From Verrucomicrobiia bacterium (GTDB lineage Bacteria > Verrucomicrobiota > Verrucomicrobiia > Limisphaerales > UBA1319), in NCBI GenBank assembly GCA_017880715.1, contig JADGRT010000076.1, positions 1 to 9,668 on the forward strand: a stretch of DNA of 9,668 bases. Reading direction: 5' to 3'. Numbering within the stretch: the first letter of the stretch is position 1; every line of letters begins with the position of its first letter. This document shows, one piece after another, positions 1 through 6,336 of this stretch. Both the position numbers and the translations under genes were made by a program. The notes beneath the pieces are model-generated. The model searched no databases, had not been told where the DNA came from, and saw nothing but the letters and a program-made list of their open reading frames with translations.

Positions 1-93
1 AGCGTCGGCTGTCTGATCTCTCTGGCTGGGCAGGAGGATCCAGTGTTTGTCCAGGCGGGACGCCACGGGAGTGAAAGGCAGCCGATCACTTTT

Positions 94-339
94 TCATTCT
101 GTTCCGCCACTGGACTGGCAGAGAGTCCAGAACGACTCCAGGCCCTGTTCCCTGATAATCTGCCGCAACCAGGCCCCATCCAAACTGTCGCCCGAACAGC
201 GCAGGATGCCGCGGAGATCCTGTAAATGCTTTTCTGATCGGCCTTCCTGGTAATACTGCAGTTTGCGAACGATGACATATTCAGCGGGGGCAAACCAGAC
301 GCGCAAGCTTACAAAGAGTTGCTCGGTTGAATCTTTCAA
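94..339 (-). pseudogene. C-terminal remnant of a hypothetical (possibly nucleotidyltransferase-like) protein
   Basis: An open frame of 81 codons from a TTG at 339 to TGA at 94-96. The same frame stays open upstream only to a TAG at 355-357, so no ATG or GTG start exists. The product has a conserved-looking core, APAEYVIVRKLQYYQEG at about residues 17-33, followed by SEKHLQDLRGIL. I recall this pattern from the C-terminal part of longer hypothetical proteins in Verrucomicrobiota and Planctomycetes that seem related to nucleotidyltransferase-fold or AbiEii-like proteins. The N-terminal part that would carry a catalytic domain is missing, because a terminator and the regulator gene lie directly upstream. 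I read it as the decayed end of a gene. A short genuine gene with a TTG start remains possible. The family name is from memory and uncertain. Confidence 0.45.
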
Positions 340-381
340 TTCGAACTGAACGTACTAGATATTTCAACGGGGATTGCAAGG

Positions 382-410
382 AAAAAGAGACGGTGGCCGA
401 TCTCATTTTT
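382..410. terminator. Bidirectional Rho-independent terminator
   Basis: A hairpin is formed by GAGACGG (387-393) and CCG-A-TCTC (397-404), with a 3-base loop and one bulged A. It is flanked by five A on the left (382-386) and ATTTTT on the right (405-410). On the minus strand the stem is followed by five T, just after the stop codon of the GbsR-like regulator at 414, which fits the end of the rhamnose operon. The T run on the plus strand would let it also stop rightward transcription. The structure was found by eye and no folding energy was computed. Confidence 0.6.
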
Positions 411-413
411 CCA

Positions 414-905
414 TCACAGCAGCCCTTTCGTCAGCGGGAGGAAACTCTGGATTTTGCCATGGATATGGCGGAGCTTGTCCAGCCGTCCCGCCATCACTTG
501 GTATTCGTCGGCGCTGAACAATCCCTGGCGCAACTCCTCTTCCAGGGATGAACGCATTTTGTTCAGGCGTCGCTCCGACGAGTTCAAGCGCGGTTTGATG
601 ATCTCGGCGTACCCGCCGCGGATGAATTCGCCGATGGCGTCAATGACCTCGTAGAAATCGCGCCGTTCTCCGGGAACCCAAACGCGCCGAATGGCGCCCC
701 AGGAGGCCAGTTGCCGGGTCGCCAGACTGGCGCTGGCCTTGCTGATGCCCAATTGCGCCACCAGATCGTCCAGCGAAAGCGGGCCCACCGTCAGGTAGAG
801 CAGGCCATAGACTTGGCCGGTGGACTTGGGCACGCTTAAGATTTGGCTCAGCCGGACGCCGACCTCAATCATGTCATGCCGGGTTTGGGAGCGGGGGATG
901 GACAT
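414..905 (-). CDS. GbsR/MarR-family winged-helix transcriptional regulator
   Basis: A 163-residue protein starting at ATG 905 and ending in TGA at 414. Residues about 30-87 look like a winged-helix DNA-binding domain. The segment SLDDLVAQLGISKASAS (44-60) gives the helix-turn-helix, and VWVPGERRDFYEV (75-87) fits the beta wing. The C-terminal half (about 95-155) is helical, charged and probably mediates dimerisation, as in GbsR (COG1510-type) proteins. The gene follows rfbB by 13 bases and precedes a terminator, so it is probably co-transcribed with the rhamnose genes. A role in controlling that operon or polysaccharide output is inferred from position only. No clear Shine-Dalgarno sequence precedes the start, and a perfect 13-bp palindrome (901-913) covers the start codon. 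The ligand is unknown. Confidence 0.8.
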   Translation of the reverse strand: MSIPRSQTRHDMIEVGVRLSQILSVPKSTGQVYGLLYLTVGPLSLDDLVAQLGISKASASLATRQLASWGAIRRVWVPGERRDFYEVIDAIGEFIRGGYAEIIKPRLNSSERRLNKMRSSLEEELRQGLFSADEYQVMAGRLDKLRHIHGKIQSFLPLTKGLL

Positions 906-913
906 TTAATGTC
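901..913. promoter_or_regulatory. Perfect 13-bp palindrome over the regulator start codon
   Basis: GACATT-T-AATGTC is a perfect inverted repeat with a one-base centre. It covers the ATG (903-905) of the GbsR-like gene and most of the 13-base gap after rfbB. MarR/GbsR-type proteins bind palindromes, so it could be an autoregulatory operator. About two 13-bp palindromes of this kind are expected by chance in a window this size, so only its position makes it notable. Confidence 0.25.
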
Positions 914-918
914 GAAGG

Positions 919-1995
919 CTAACTTTTGTTAGAGCGGGTGACCTGCGCGATCCAATCCTGTTGATTCAAATACCAGCGAATGGTTTCGCGGATGCCTTTT
1001 TCGAAGGTGTACGACGGTTCCCAGCCCAGTTCACGTTTGATTTTGCCGGCATCGATGGCATAGCGCCGGTCATGTCCCAGCCGGTCTTTGACAAAGGCGA
1101 TCAACTTTCGGGAACCGCCGCCCAAGTCGGGTTTGAATTCGTCCACCACGTCGCAAATCAATTCCACAATGCGCAGATTCGGCCATTCGTTATTCCCGCC
1201 GATGTTGTAGGTCTCCCCCACTTTGCCGCGGATCAAAACTTGCCACAAAGCCTCGGCATGATCGCGCACGAACAGCCAATCGCGCACATTCATCCCATCG
1301 CCATAGACCGGGACCGGTTTACGCTGCAACACGCTCTGGATGACGACGGGAATCAGTTTTTCCGGAAACTGGAAGGGTCCGTAATTATTGGAGCAATTCG
1401 TGACCAGTACCGGCAGTCCGTACGTATGATGGTAGGCCCGAACCAACAGATCGCTCGAAGCCTTGCTGGCCGAGTACGGCGAGTTGGGCGCGTAAGGCGT
1501 CGTTTCGGTGAAAAAACCGGTTGCTCCCAGACTGCCATAGACTTCGTCGGTGGAAACATGGAGGAATCGGAAGCCGGTGGCGGGTGGCCGGTGGCCGGTG
1601 GCCGGAGGGTTGACGGCGGAGGACGGAGAGCGGGAACCGGAATCGGACCATGCTTGACGACAGGCTTCCAGGAGGTTAAAGGTCCCGATGACGTTGGTGT
1701 GGATGAAATCTCCGGGACCCGATATGGAACGATCCACATGCGATTCGGCGGCGAGATGCATGACCTGGGTGATGTCATGCTTGCGGACCACATCGGACAC
1801 CGCGGTTTTGTCGCGGAGATCGACCTTTTCAAAAACGTATTTTGCGTGATGCGCCACGCCGGCTAGACTCTCGAGGTGGCCGGCATAGGTCAGACAATCG
1901 AGGTTGACCAGACGATGCACCTCGGGGCGATCGATGAGGTGATGGATCACGTTCGAACCGATAAACCCCGCGCCGCCAGTAACGAGCAAGTTCAT
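919..1995 (-). CDS. rfbB: dTDP-glucose 4,6-dehydratase
   Basis: A 358-residue extended short-chain dehydrogenase that converts dTDP-glucose to dTDP-4-keto-6-deoxyglucose, the second step of dTDP-L-rhamnose synthesis, in the cytoplasm. Visible landmarks are the NAD-binding TGGAGFIGSN (6-15), the AAESHVDRSI segment (82-91), the catalytic STDEVYG (148-154, with T149, D150 and E151) and the YSASK motif (Y174, K178). The gene starts with ATG at 1995, eight bases after the rfbD stop, so translation is probably coupled. Between LLEACRQAW and FRFLHVSTDEVYG the protein is about 15 residues longer than the Salmonella enzyme. This loop includes the repeated peptide PPATGHR/PPATGFR (130-143), encoded by 7-bp tandem repeats. 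The catalytic residues are intact, so the enzyme is probably active. Symbol rmlB is equivalent. Confidence 0.95.
   Translation of the reverse strand: MNLLVTGGAGFIGSNVIHHLIDRPEVHRLVNLDCLTYAGHLESLAGVAHHAKYVFEKVDLRDKTAVSDVVRKHDITQVMHLAAESHVDRSISGPGDFIHTNVIGTFNLLEACRQAWSDSGSRSPSSAVNPPATGHRPPATGFRFLHVSTDEVYGSLGATGFFTETTPYAPNSPYSASKASSDLLVRAYHHTYGLPVLVTNCSNNYGPFQFPEKLIPVVIQSVLQRKPVPVYGDGMNVRDWLFVRDHAEALWQVLIRGKVGETYNIGGNNEWPNLRIVELICDVVDEFKPDLGGGSRKLIAFVKDRLGHDRRYAIDAGKIKRELGWEPSYTFEKGIRETIRWYLNQQDWIAQVTRSNKS
1576..1645. repeat. Degenerate 7-bp tandem repeat inside rfbB
   Basis: On the plus strand, GGTGGCG is followed by three exact copies of GGTGGCC (1583-1603). The 7-base register then continues in degraded form: GGAGGGT, TGACGGC, GGAGGAC, GGAGAGC, GGGAACC and GGAATCG, to about 1645. 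Because seven is prime to three, every third unit restores the reading frame, which yields a heptapeptide repeat (PPATGHR then PPATGFR) in RfbB. It resembles the short tandemly repeated heptamers scattered through some bacterial genomes. Confidence 0.75.
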
Positions 1996-2003
1996 TTTAT
2001 CGC

Positions 2004-2894
2004 TTAGTGATTGAGTTCTTCGATGACATCGCGAAGGCTGGCCTCCCAGGAGGGCAGACGGAGGTTGAATACGCGTTCGAGTTTTTCGCAGGACATGACG
2101 GAGTAGGCAGGACGTTTGGCAGGGGTCGGATAGTCAGCGGTGGGAATGCTTTGGACTTCCCTGCATTTGCGATGCTCGATCGGCAGGGAGTCCACGATCG
2201 CCTTGGCGAACCCATGCCAACTGGTTTGGCCCGAGGCGCACAGGTGGTACATCCCGCGCTGGGAAAGGAAATCATGTTCGTCGATGACCTGTTTTAAGGC
2301 TAAAGCTGTCGTTTCGGCGATCATTCTCGACCACGTTGGGCTGCCGAATTGATCGGCGACCACCCGCAGTGTCTCCCGCTCGCGAGCCAGGCGCGTCATC
2401 GTCAGCAAAAAATTGTTCCCGCGGGCTCCATAAACCCAGCAGAGCCGAAAAATCAAATGGTTGCCATCGACGGCCAGAATCGCCTGATCGCCCGCCAACT
2501 TGGATCGGCCGTAAGCCCCCAACGGGCCAGTGGCGTCCTTTTCCGTGTACGGCGAGGTTTTGGTCCCATCGTAAACGTAGTCGGTTGAATAATGGACCAG
2601 CAAAGCGCCCGTCTTTTTGGCTTCCTCGGCCATGATGCCAGGCGCGATGCCATTGATTTTTTGGGCCAGGCTAAATTCCGTTTCGGCCTTATCGACAGCC
2701 GTGTAGGCGGCGGCATTAACAATAATCGAAGGCTTTGAATCCCTAATCCAGCGACGAATGGAGTCGGGATCGGTCAAGTCAACCTCGGGGTAATCGACGC
2801 ACGTTAAGGGCCCAAGCGAAGCCAAGGTTCGGCGCAGCTCGTACCCGACCTGGCCGATGCGGCCGAAGATTAGAATTCGAGGCAAAACATTCAC
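2004..2894 (-). CDS. rfbD: dTDP-4-dehydrorhamnose reductase
   Basis: A 296-residue NADPH-dependent reductase that makes dTDP-L-rhamnose from dTDP-4-keto-L-rhamnose, the last pathway step. Seen in the sequence are the nucleotide-binding ILIFGRIGQVG (7-17), VNAAAYTAVDKAE (59-71), the STDYVYDG motif (103-110, T104) and the catalytic Y128-x3-K132 pair in AYGRSK. Length is normal for the family (about 290-300). The start is uncertain: GTG at 2894 puts the Rossmann strand where expected but has no Shine-Dalgarno sequence, and the frame stays open further upstream. TTG at 2885 is an alternative. It lies 34 bases after rfbC and eight before rfbB, consistent with one operon. Symbol rmlD is equivalent. 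Confidence 0.94.
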   Translation of the reverse strand: MNVLPRILIFGRIGQVGYELRRTLASLGPLTCVDYPEVDLTDPDSIRRWIRDSKPSIIVNAAAYTAVDKAETEFSLAQKINGIAPGIMAEEAKKTGALLVHYSTDYVYDGTKTSPYTEKDATGPLGAYGRSKLAGDQAILAVDGNHLIFRLCWVYGARGNNFLLTMTRLARERETLRVVADQFGSPTWSRMIAETTALALKQVIDEHDFLSQRGMYHLCASGQTSWHGFAKAIVDSLPIEHRKCREVQSIPTADYPTPAKRPAYSVMSCEKLERVFNLRLPSWEASLRDVIEELNH

Positions 2895-2928
2895 AGTAAA
2901 GAAATTCAGCGAAGCGTGGTTGGCAGGG

Positions 2929-3477
2929 CTAATCGAAAAGTTTTTCGGTTGGGATGTCTTTGAGGAGCGCGGCTTGGGCGTCCTTCGCGGACAGGTTTGG
3001 ATCTTTTATCGGCCAGGCGATGCCGATTTCGGGATCGTCCCAACGAATGGTCATCTCGTCTTTCGGCGAATAGTAATCCGTGCATTTGTAGTGAAAAAGG
3101 GCGGATTCGCTGAGCACGACGAACCCGTGAGCAAAGCCGGGTGAAAGATAAAGCTGGCGCTTGTTTTCGGCTGACAGGTTCACCCCTTGCCACCGTTTGT
3201 ATGTGGGTGATCCTTGGCGCAGATCGAGTGCCACATCGAATACTTCCCCTTCCAGAACCGAGACCAGTTTCCCTTGCGCACGGGGTTTTTGCCAATGCAA
3301 CCCGCGTAAAGTACCGCGTCGAGACCGGGATAAGTTATCCTGCACAAACTGAGCGTCGATGCCATGTTCGCGATATCGATTCAGATTCCAGGTTTCCATG
3401 AAGAAACCCCGCTGATCACCGAAGACCTGGGGTTCGATGATTAACAAACCGGGGAGGTCGGTTGGGATGCGTTTCAT
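2929..3477 (-). CDS. rfbC: dTDP-4-dehydrorhamnose 3,5-epimerase
   Basis: A 182-residue cupin-fold epimerase that inverts C3 and C5 of dTDP-4-keto-6-deoxyglucose to give the L-rhamno form. Diagnostic stretches are DQRGFFMETW (21-30), FVQDNLSRS (44-52), LRGLHWQ (57-63) with the catalytic base H61, SAENKRQLYL (102-111) and FHYKCTDYYSP (128-138) with Y130. H61 and Y130 align with the Salmonella RmlC catalytic pair H63 and Y133. It is the first gene of the leftward operon. ATG at 3477 has a GGAG on the minus strand (3485-3488) seven bases upstream, the clearest ribosome-binding site of the rhamnose cluster. No rfbA lies upstream, since the next gene is divergent. Confidence 0.95.
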   Translation of the reverse strand: MKRIPTDLPGLLIIEPQVFGDQRGFFMETWNLNRYREHGIDAQFVQDNLSRSRRGTLRGLHWQKPRAQGKLVSVLEGEVFDVALDLRQGSPTYKRWQGVNLSAENKRQLYLSPGFAHGFVVLSESALFHYKCTDYYSPKDEMTIRWDDPEIGIAWPIKDPNLSAKDAQAALLKDIPTEKLFD

Positions 3478-3715
3478 GTAGACACTCCGTGCTGGTCACT
3501 TCGCAAGCCAAAGGCAGCTTGGCGAACCCGCGAGGGTCGGTCCTTCAAAAATGTTCAATACGGACGAAATGAATTAAAGGATTCCGGCAAAAATACAAGC
3601 ACAAAGTGGTGTTGGGATTATGGCTTTGGAATCGCCCTTGACGGTTTGGATTTTTAGCGTCACGCTACCGCCGTATTCATGGATCCCAACCGTTAACCGG
3701 CGTTGATTTGACGTT
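3478..3715. promoter_or_regulatory. Divergent promoter region between rfbC and the YIP1-like gene
   Basis: This 238-bp gap must carry promoters for both the leftward rhamnose operon and the rightward membrane-protein gene. Near the rfbC side, TTCGC/CCAA (3500-3504, 3508-3511) pairs with TTGGCGAA (3519-3526) and could form a hairpin in the rfbC leader. Near the other side, TTGACG (3638-3643) is a fair -35 element but no good -10 follows at 17 bases. A perfect palindrome TAGCGT-C-ACGCTA lies at 3655-3667. I could not place either promoter with confidence. Confidence 0.4.
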
Positions 3716-4495
3716 ATGGAAACTCCCGATTCGAATCCGACTCCCGACAACCTCTCTTTGGGCAGCACCTCGCTGGCCGCCCGTTTGTTTAACGTCTTTG
3801 CCACACCCGGAGACGTCTTTGAAGAGGTCAAGAGCAGCAAGCCTTCGATTGGCAACTGGCTGGTTCCCGTCCTCCTGGCCAGCTTGGTCGGCATTATCAG
3901 CGTCTGGGTCATTTTCTCGCTGCCTACGGTGCAGCAGCAGATACGCAGCGCCCAGGAAAGAAAGGTCGACGAAATCGCCAGGAAACAAAAATGGTCGCCG
4001 CAACAAACCGAACAGCTCAAGGAGCAGATGGAGCGTTTCACCGGACCGACCATCATCAAAATCACCGGCACCTTCGGCGCGGTGGCGGGAAGCTTTTTCT
4101 GGTTGTTTGCCCTGGCCCTGGGGATTTGGCTGTTGGGCGCCAAAATCTTCAAGGGACAGTTTGCCTACATGCAAGCGGTCGAGGTCGCCGGCCTCGGCAT
4201 GATGATTACCGTGCTGGGAGGAATCGTTGGCTTGCTCCTGGTGGTCGCCAAGGGCAGCATGTTCGTCTCGTGCAGCCCTGCCCTGCTGTTAAACGAGTTC
4301 AATCCCGAGAATAAAGTTCACCTGGCGCTGGTCGCGTTGAATCTATTCACCCTTTGGCATCTCGGAGTGATGTCGGTGGGGGTATCCAAACTCAGCGGAG
4401 TCTCCACGGCCAAGGCCGCCGGGTGGCTATTCGGCGTCTGGGCGGTCATCAAAGGTGCCATCATCTTATCGGGCATTAGCGCGATGGGTATGTAA
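3716..4495 (+). CDS. YIP1-like multi-pass membrane protein
   Basis: A 259-residue integral membrane protein of unknown function. After a soluble N-terminal stretch, residues 20-42 (LAARLFNVFATPGDVFEEVK) match the typical opening of bacterial YIP1-domain proteins. Five hydrophobic segments follow, at about 48-70, 116-140, 157-180, 203-225 and 233-255. Between the first two lies a charged, Gln/Glu/Lys-rich helical stretch (72-108) that may form a coiled coil. Bacterial YIP1-like proteins are widespread and poorly characterised, sometimes found near transport genes. ATG at 3716 has no Shine-Dalgarno sequence. The TAA stop (4493-4495) touches the stop codon of the convergent gene with no base between. 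The family call rests on the N-terminal motif and topology. Confidence 0.75.
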   Translation: METPDSNPTPDNLSLGSTSLAARLFNVFATPGDVFEEVKSSKPSIGNWLVPVLLASLVGIISVWVIFSLPTVQQQIRSAQERKVDEIARKQKWSPQQTEQLKEQMERFTGPTIIKITGTFGAVAGSFFWLFALALGIWLLGAKIFKGQFAYMQAVEVAGLGMMITVLGGIVGLLLVVAKGSMFVSCSPALLLNEFNPENKVHLALVALNLFTLWHLGVMSVGVSKLSGVSTAKAAGWLFGVWAVIKGAIILSGISAMGM

Positions 4496-4906
4496 TCAAA
4501 CGGGTGGGTTCTTATCCTTGAGCTCACGCACATAGAGCGGAACACTGCCTTCCTGCCGCCCATCGATCGCCAAATCCATGGTGTATTCGCCGAATTTCTG
4601 CAGTTTCAACTGTTGAATGTGCAGGATGAGATTGGCCGTCGCTGACGTCTCATCGGCCCCGGTGCGCACCGCGACGGACGCGTCGATGCTAGGCATCACC
4701 AGTTTGCCGTCTTCATCGGCGAAATTCAGCCGGATTCGATGGTTTCCCTCCTCCACCTTCCAGAACCTGACCTTGGCGGCGACGGCGCAAAGGGGGTAAG
4801 ACACCGGCGTTTCCTTGGCCCAAACATGGTCGAACGATCCCAGTATATTGAGTTTGCCCGCCACTTCGGTGGCGGCGTCGCACAAGGTAAATATTTCCAG
4901 CTTCAT
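4496..4906 (-). CDS. DUF6941-like small soluble protein
   Basis: A 136-residue protein with no signal peptide or membrane segment. It opens with LEIFTLCDAATEVAGKLNILG (3-23), a pattern I recall from the DUF6941 family of bacterial proteins, whose function is unknown. The rest alternates short hydrophobic strands with polar turns (for example HRIRLNFADEDGKLV 56-70 and YTMDLAIDGRQEGSVPLYV 108-126), suggesting a compact beta-sandwich. ATG at 4906 is preceded only by a weak CAGG. The TGA at 4496-4498 directly abuts the TAA of the convergent YIP1-like gene, so the two transcripts must overlap at their 3' ends. No function can be assigned from the neighbours. Confidence 0.75.
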   Translation of the reverse strand: MKLEIFTLCDAATEVAGKLNILGSFDHVWAKETPVSYPLCAVAAKVRFWKVEEGNHRIRLNFADEDGKLVMPSIDASVAVRTGADETSATANLILHIQQLKLQKFGEYTMDLAIDGRQEGSVPLYVRELKDKNPPV

Positions 4907-5075
4907 ATTGCGTCAGCCTGTTAACGGAAAACTCAAACCTTCCCGGCTCGGCGCTGCCTAGTTGTAAACCCCGGCAGAAACGATTCGGCAGCCTATTATC
5001 CCGCTGGCCCAATGGCAAGCCGCTGAATCGAGAATCCAAAAAGCTGTTTTCGTTGTTTTTTCCCTTTTTTCCGTC
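4907..5075. promoter_or_regulatory. Divergent intergenic region with pyrimidine-rich leader of the CNNM operon
   Basis: This 169-bp gap separates the DUF6941-like gene (leftward) from the CNNM operon (rightward). TATTAT at 4994-4999 is a plausible -10 for the operon, but no matching -35 lies 17 bases upstream. From 5047 to the ATG at 5076 the plus strand has no A and only three G, made mostly of T runs (six T at 5056-5061 and at 5065-5070). There is no Shine-Dalgarno sequence for the first gene. Confidence 0.4.
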
Positions 5076-6335
5076 ATGATAGCTCGCGTGACTTTAACGC
5101 CTTACGCGGCTGGGTGTGTTATTTTGACCTTTGCGGCGGCGAGCTTTTTCTTTTCGCTGGCCGAATCGGCCATCTTCTCGCTGGGACAATGGCAAGCCCG
5201 GCGGCTGGCGGTTCGCTTTCCCAAGCGAGGCGCTTGGCTGTCCATCCTGCTGAAACAACCCCAGGAAGTGCTCGCCACCTTGGCTCTCGGCAATACCTTC
5301 GCCAACGCGGCCATCGTCGCCACCGCGCTTTGGATGATTCTGCACCACAACTGGCCAACCGTCGGGACGGTGATAGCGATCCTGTGTTTGATCCTTATCG
5401 GTTGCGAAGTCATTCCCAAAACACTGGCGGTTCGCCGGCCCGATCGGTGGGCCTTGCGCCTCGCCCCGCCTTTGTGGTGGATCCAAAAGGTCAGCCAGCC
5501 GGTGCGCCGGGTCGCTCATTGGCTCAATGTGGTTTTATTGAAGACGGCCGCCGTCAAATCCGGCGTGGCGGCCACCGCCCTTACCGATGAAGATTACCAG
5601 GAACTCCTGGAACTGGCCTTCCAGCAGGGCACCCTGGCCTTGTCGGAAAAAGAAACCATCCTCGAAATTATCAGCCTCGACCGCCGCACGGCCCGCGAAG
5701 TGATGCGTCCGCGCTCGCAAATGGCCTGCCTATCGGACGACCTTTCCGTCGAGGAGATGATCGCCGCCGCCCGCCAGTTCCGCCACCGCCGGCTGCCCAT
5801 CTACGACGAAACCCCCGACACCATTGTCGGCGTTCTCAACACCCGCACGCTCCTGTTGAATCCCCAGATCGACCTCGAGGAAGCCATCGAGTTTCCTTCG
5901 TTCGTCCCCGCCAGCATGAACCTGCTCAAATTGCTGCAAAGCATGCAGCGACAGCAACGAGGACTGGCCGTGGTGCTGGACGAATTCGGCGGGACCGCCG
6001 GGGTCGTCACCGTCGAGGATATCCTGGAGGAAGTCATCGGCGAAATCCGCAGCGAAAACGAGGAATCCGGCTTCATCATGGAGAAGCTCGGCGAAGGCTG
6101 TTGGCGGGTCAGCGGCACCATGCGCCTGGATGATTTCCGCCGCGAATACCCCGGACTGGGCCAGGTTCCCGAGGTGGAAACCATGGGCGGCCTCATGCTA
6201 GCCAAAATGGAAGTGGTTCCGTCGGCCGGACAGTCGGTAACCTGCTTTGGACTCCGCCTCACCGCGTTAGGGGTCGATGAACGGCGGGTGCGCGAATTAC
6301 GCGTGGAAACCATCCGAAAACGCAGCAGCGCTTGA
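5076..6335 (+). CDS. CNNM/CorC-family membrane protein 1 (DUF21, CBS pair, CorC/HlyC domain)
   Basis: A full-length 419-residue member of the CNNM/CorC family of divalent-cation (Mg2+, Co2+) transport or efflux-associated proteins in the inner membrane. The DUF21 transmembrane domain covers about residues 10-155. It contains FFSLAESAIFSL (25-36, with S27 and S31 in the usual serine positions), LGNTFANA (71-78) and CEVIPK (110-115), close to the consensus GExxPK. A CBS pair follows at about 205-325, with VMRPR (209-213) and LDEFGGTAGVVTVEDILEE (301-319). The CorC/HlyC domain covers about 342-412. ATG at 5076 is the only sensible start, although the leader lacks a Shine-Dalgarno sequence. It is first of three tandem paralogues and has the most canonical ion-site serines of the three. 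Substrate is not provable from sequence. Confidence 0.9.
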   Translation: MIARVTLTPYAAGCVILTFAAASFFFSLAESAIFSLGQWQARRLAVRFPKRGAWLSILLKQPQEVLATLALGNTFANAAIVATALWMILHHNWPTVGTVIAILCLILIGCEVIPKTLAVRRPDRWALRLAPPLWWIQKVSQPVRRVAHWLNVVLLKTAAVKSGVAATALTDEDYQELLELAFQQGTLALSEKETILEIISLDRRTAREVMRPRSQMACLSDDLSVEEMIAAARQFRHRRLPIYDETPDTIVGVLNTRTLLLNPQIDLEEAIEFPSFVPASMNLLKLLQSMQRQQRGLAVVLDEFGGTAGVVTVEDILEEVIGEIRSENEESGFIMEKLGEGCWRVSGTMRLDDFRREYPGLGQVPEVETMGGLMLAKMEVVPSAGQSVTCFGLRLTALGVDERRVRELRVETIRKRSSA

Positions 6336-6336
6336 T

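Noticed and set aside
1..66. Possible partial minus-strand gene starting at GTG 66 (ASRLDKHWILLPSQRD) and running off the left edge.
   Set aside because: Composition looks coding-like, but only about 22 codons are visible and there is no Shine-Dalgarno sequence or recognisable motif. It cannot be supported from the window alone.
1353..1832. Minus-strand open frame of 159 codons in another frame within rfbB, rich in Pro and Arg.
   Set aside because: Overlaps rfbB completely. The heptamer array has few stops in any frame, which lengthens shadow frames.
961..1866. Long plus-strand open frame (301 codons) opposite rfbB.
   Set aside because: It is the antisense of a strongly conserved enzyme and its translation shows no domain. 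High GC content opens long antisense frames.
3574..4174. Two minus-strand open frames (192 and 165 codons) opposite the YIP1-like gene.
   Set aside because: They overlap each other and the membrane protein, and show low-complexity antisense composition.
6277..6336. Earlier in-frame ATG for the second CNNM gene.
   Set aside because: It would overlap the upstream gene by 59 bases and place a polar, unrelated 20-residue stretch before the first membrane helix. ATG 6337 fits better.
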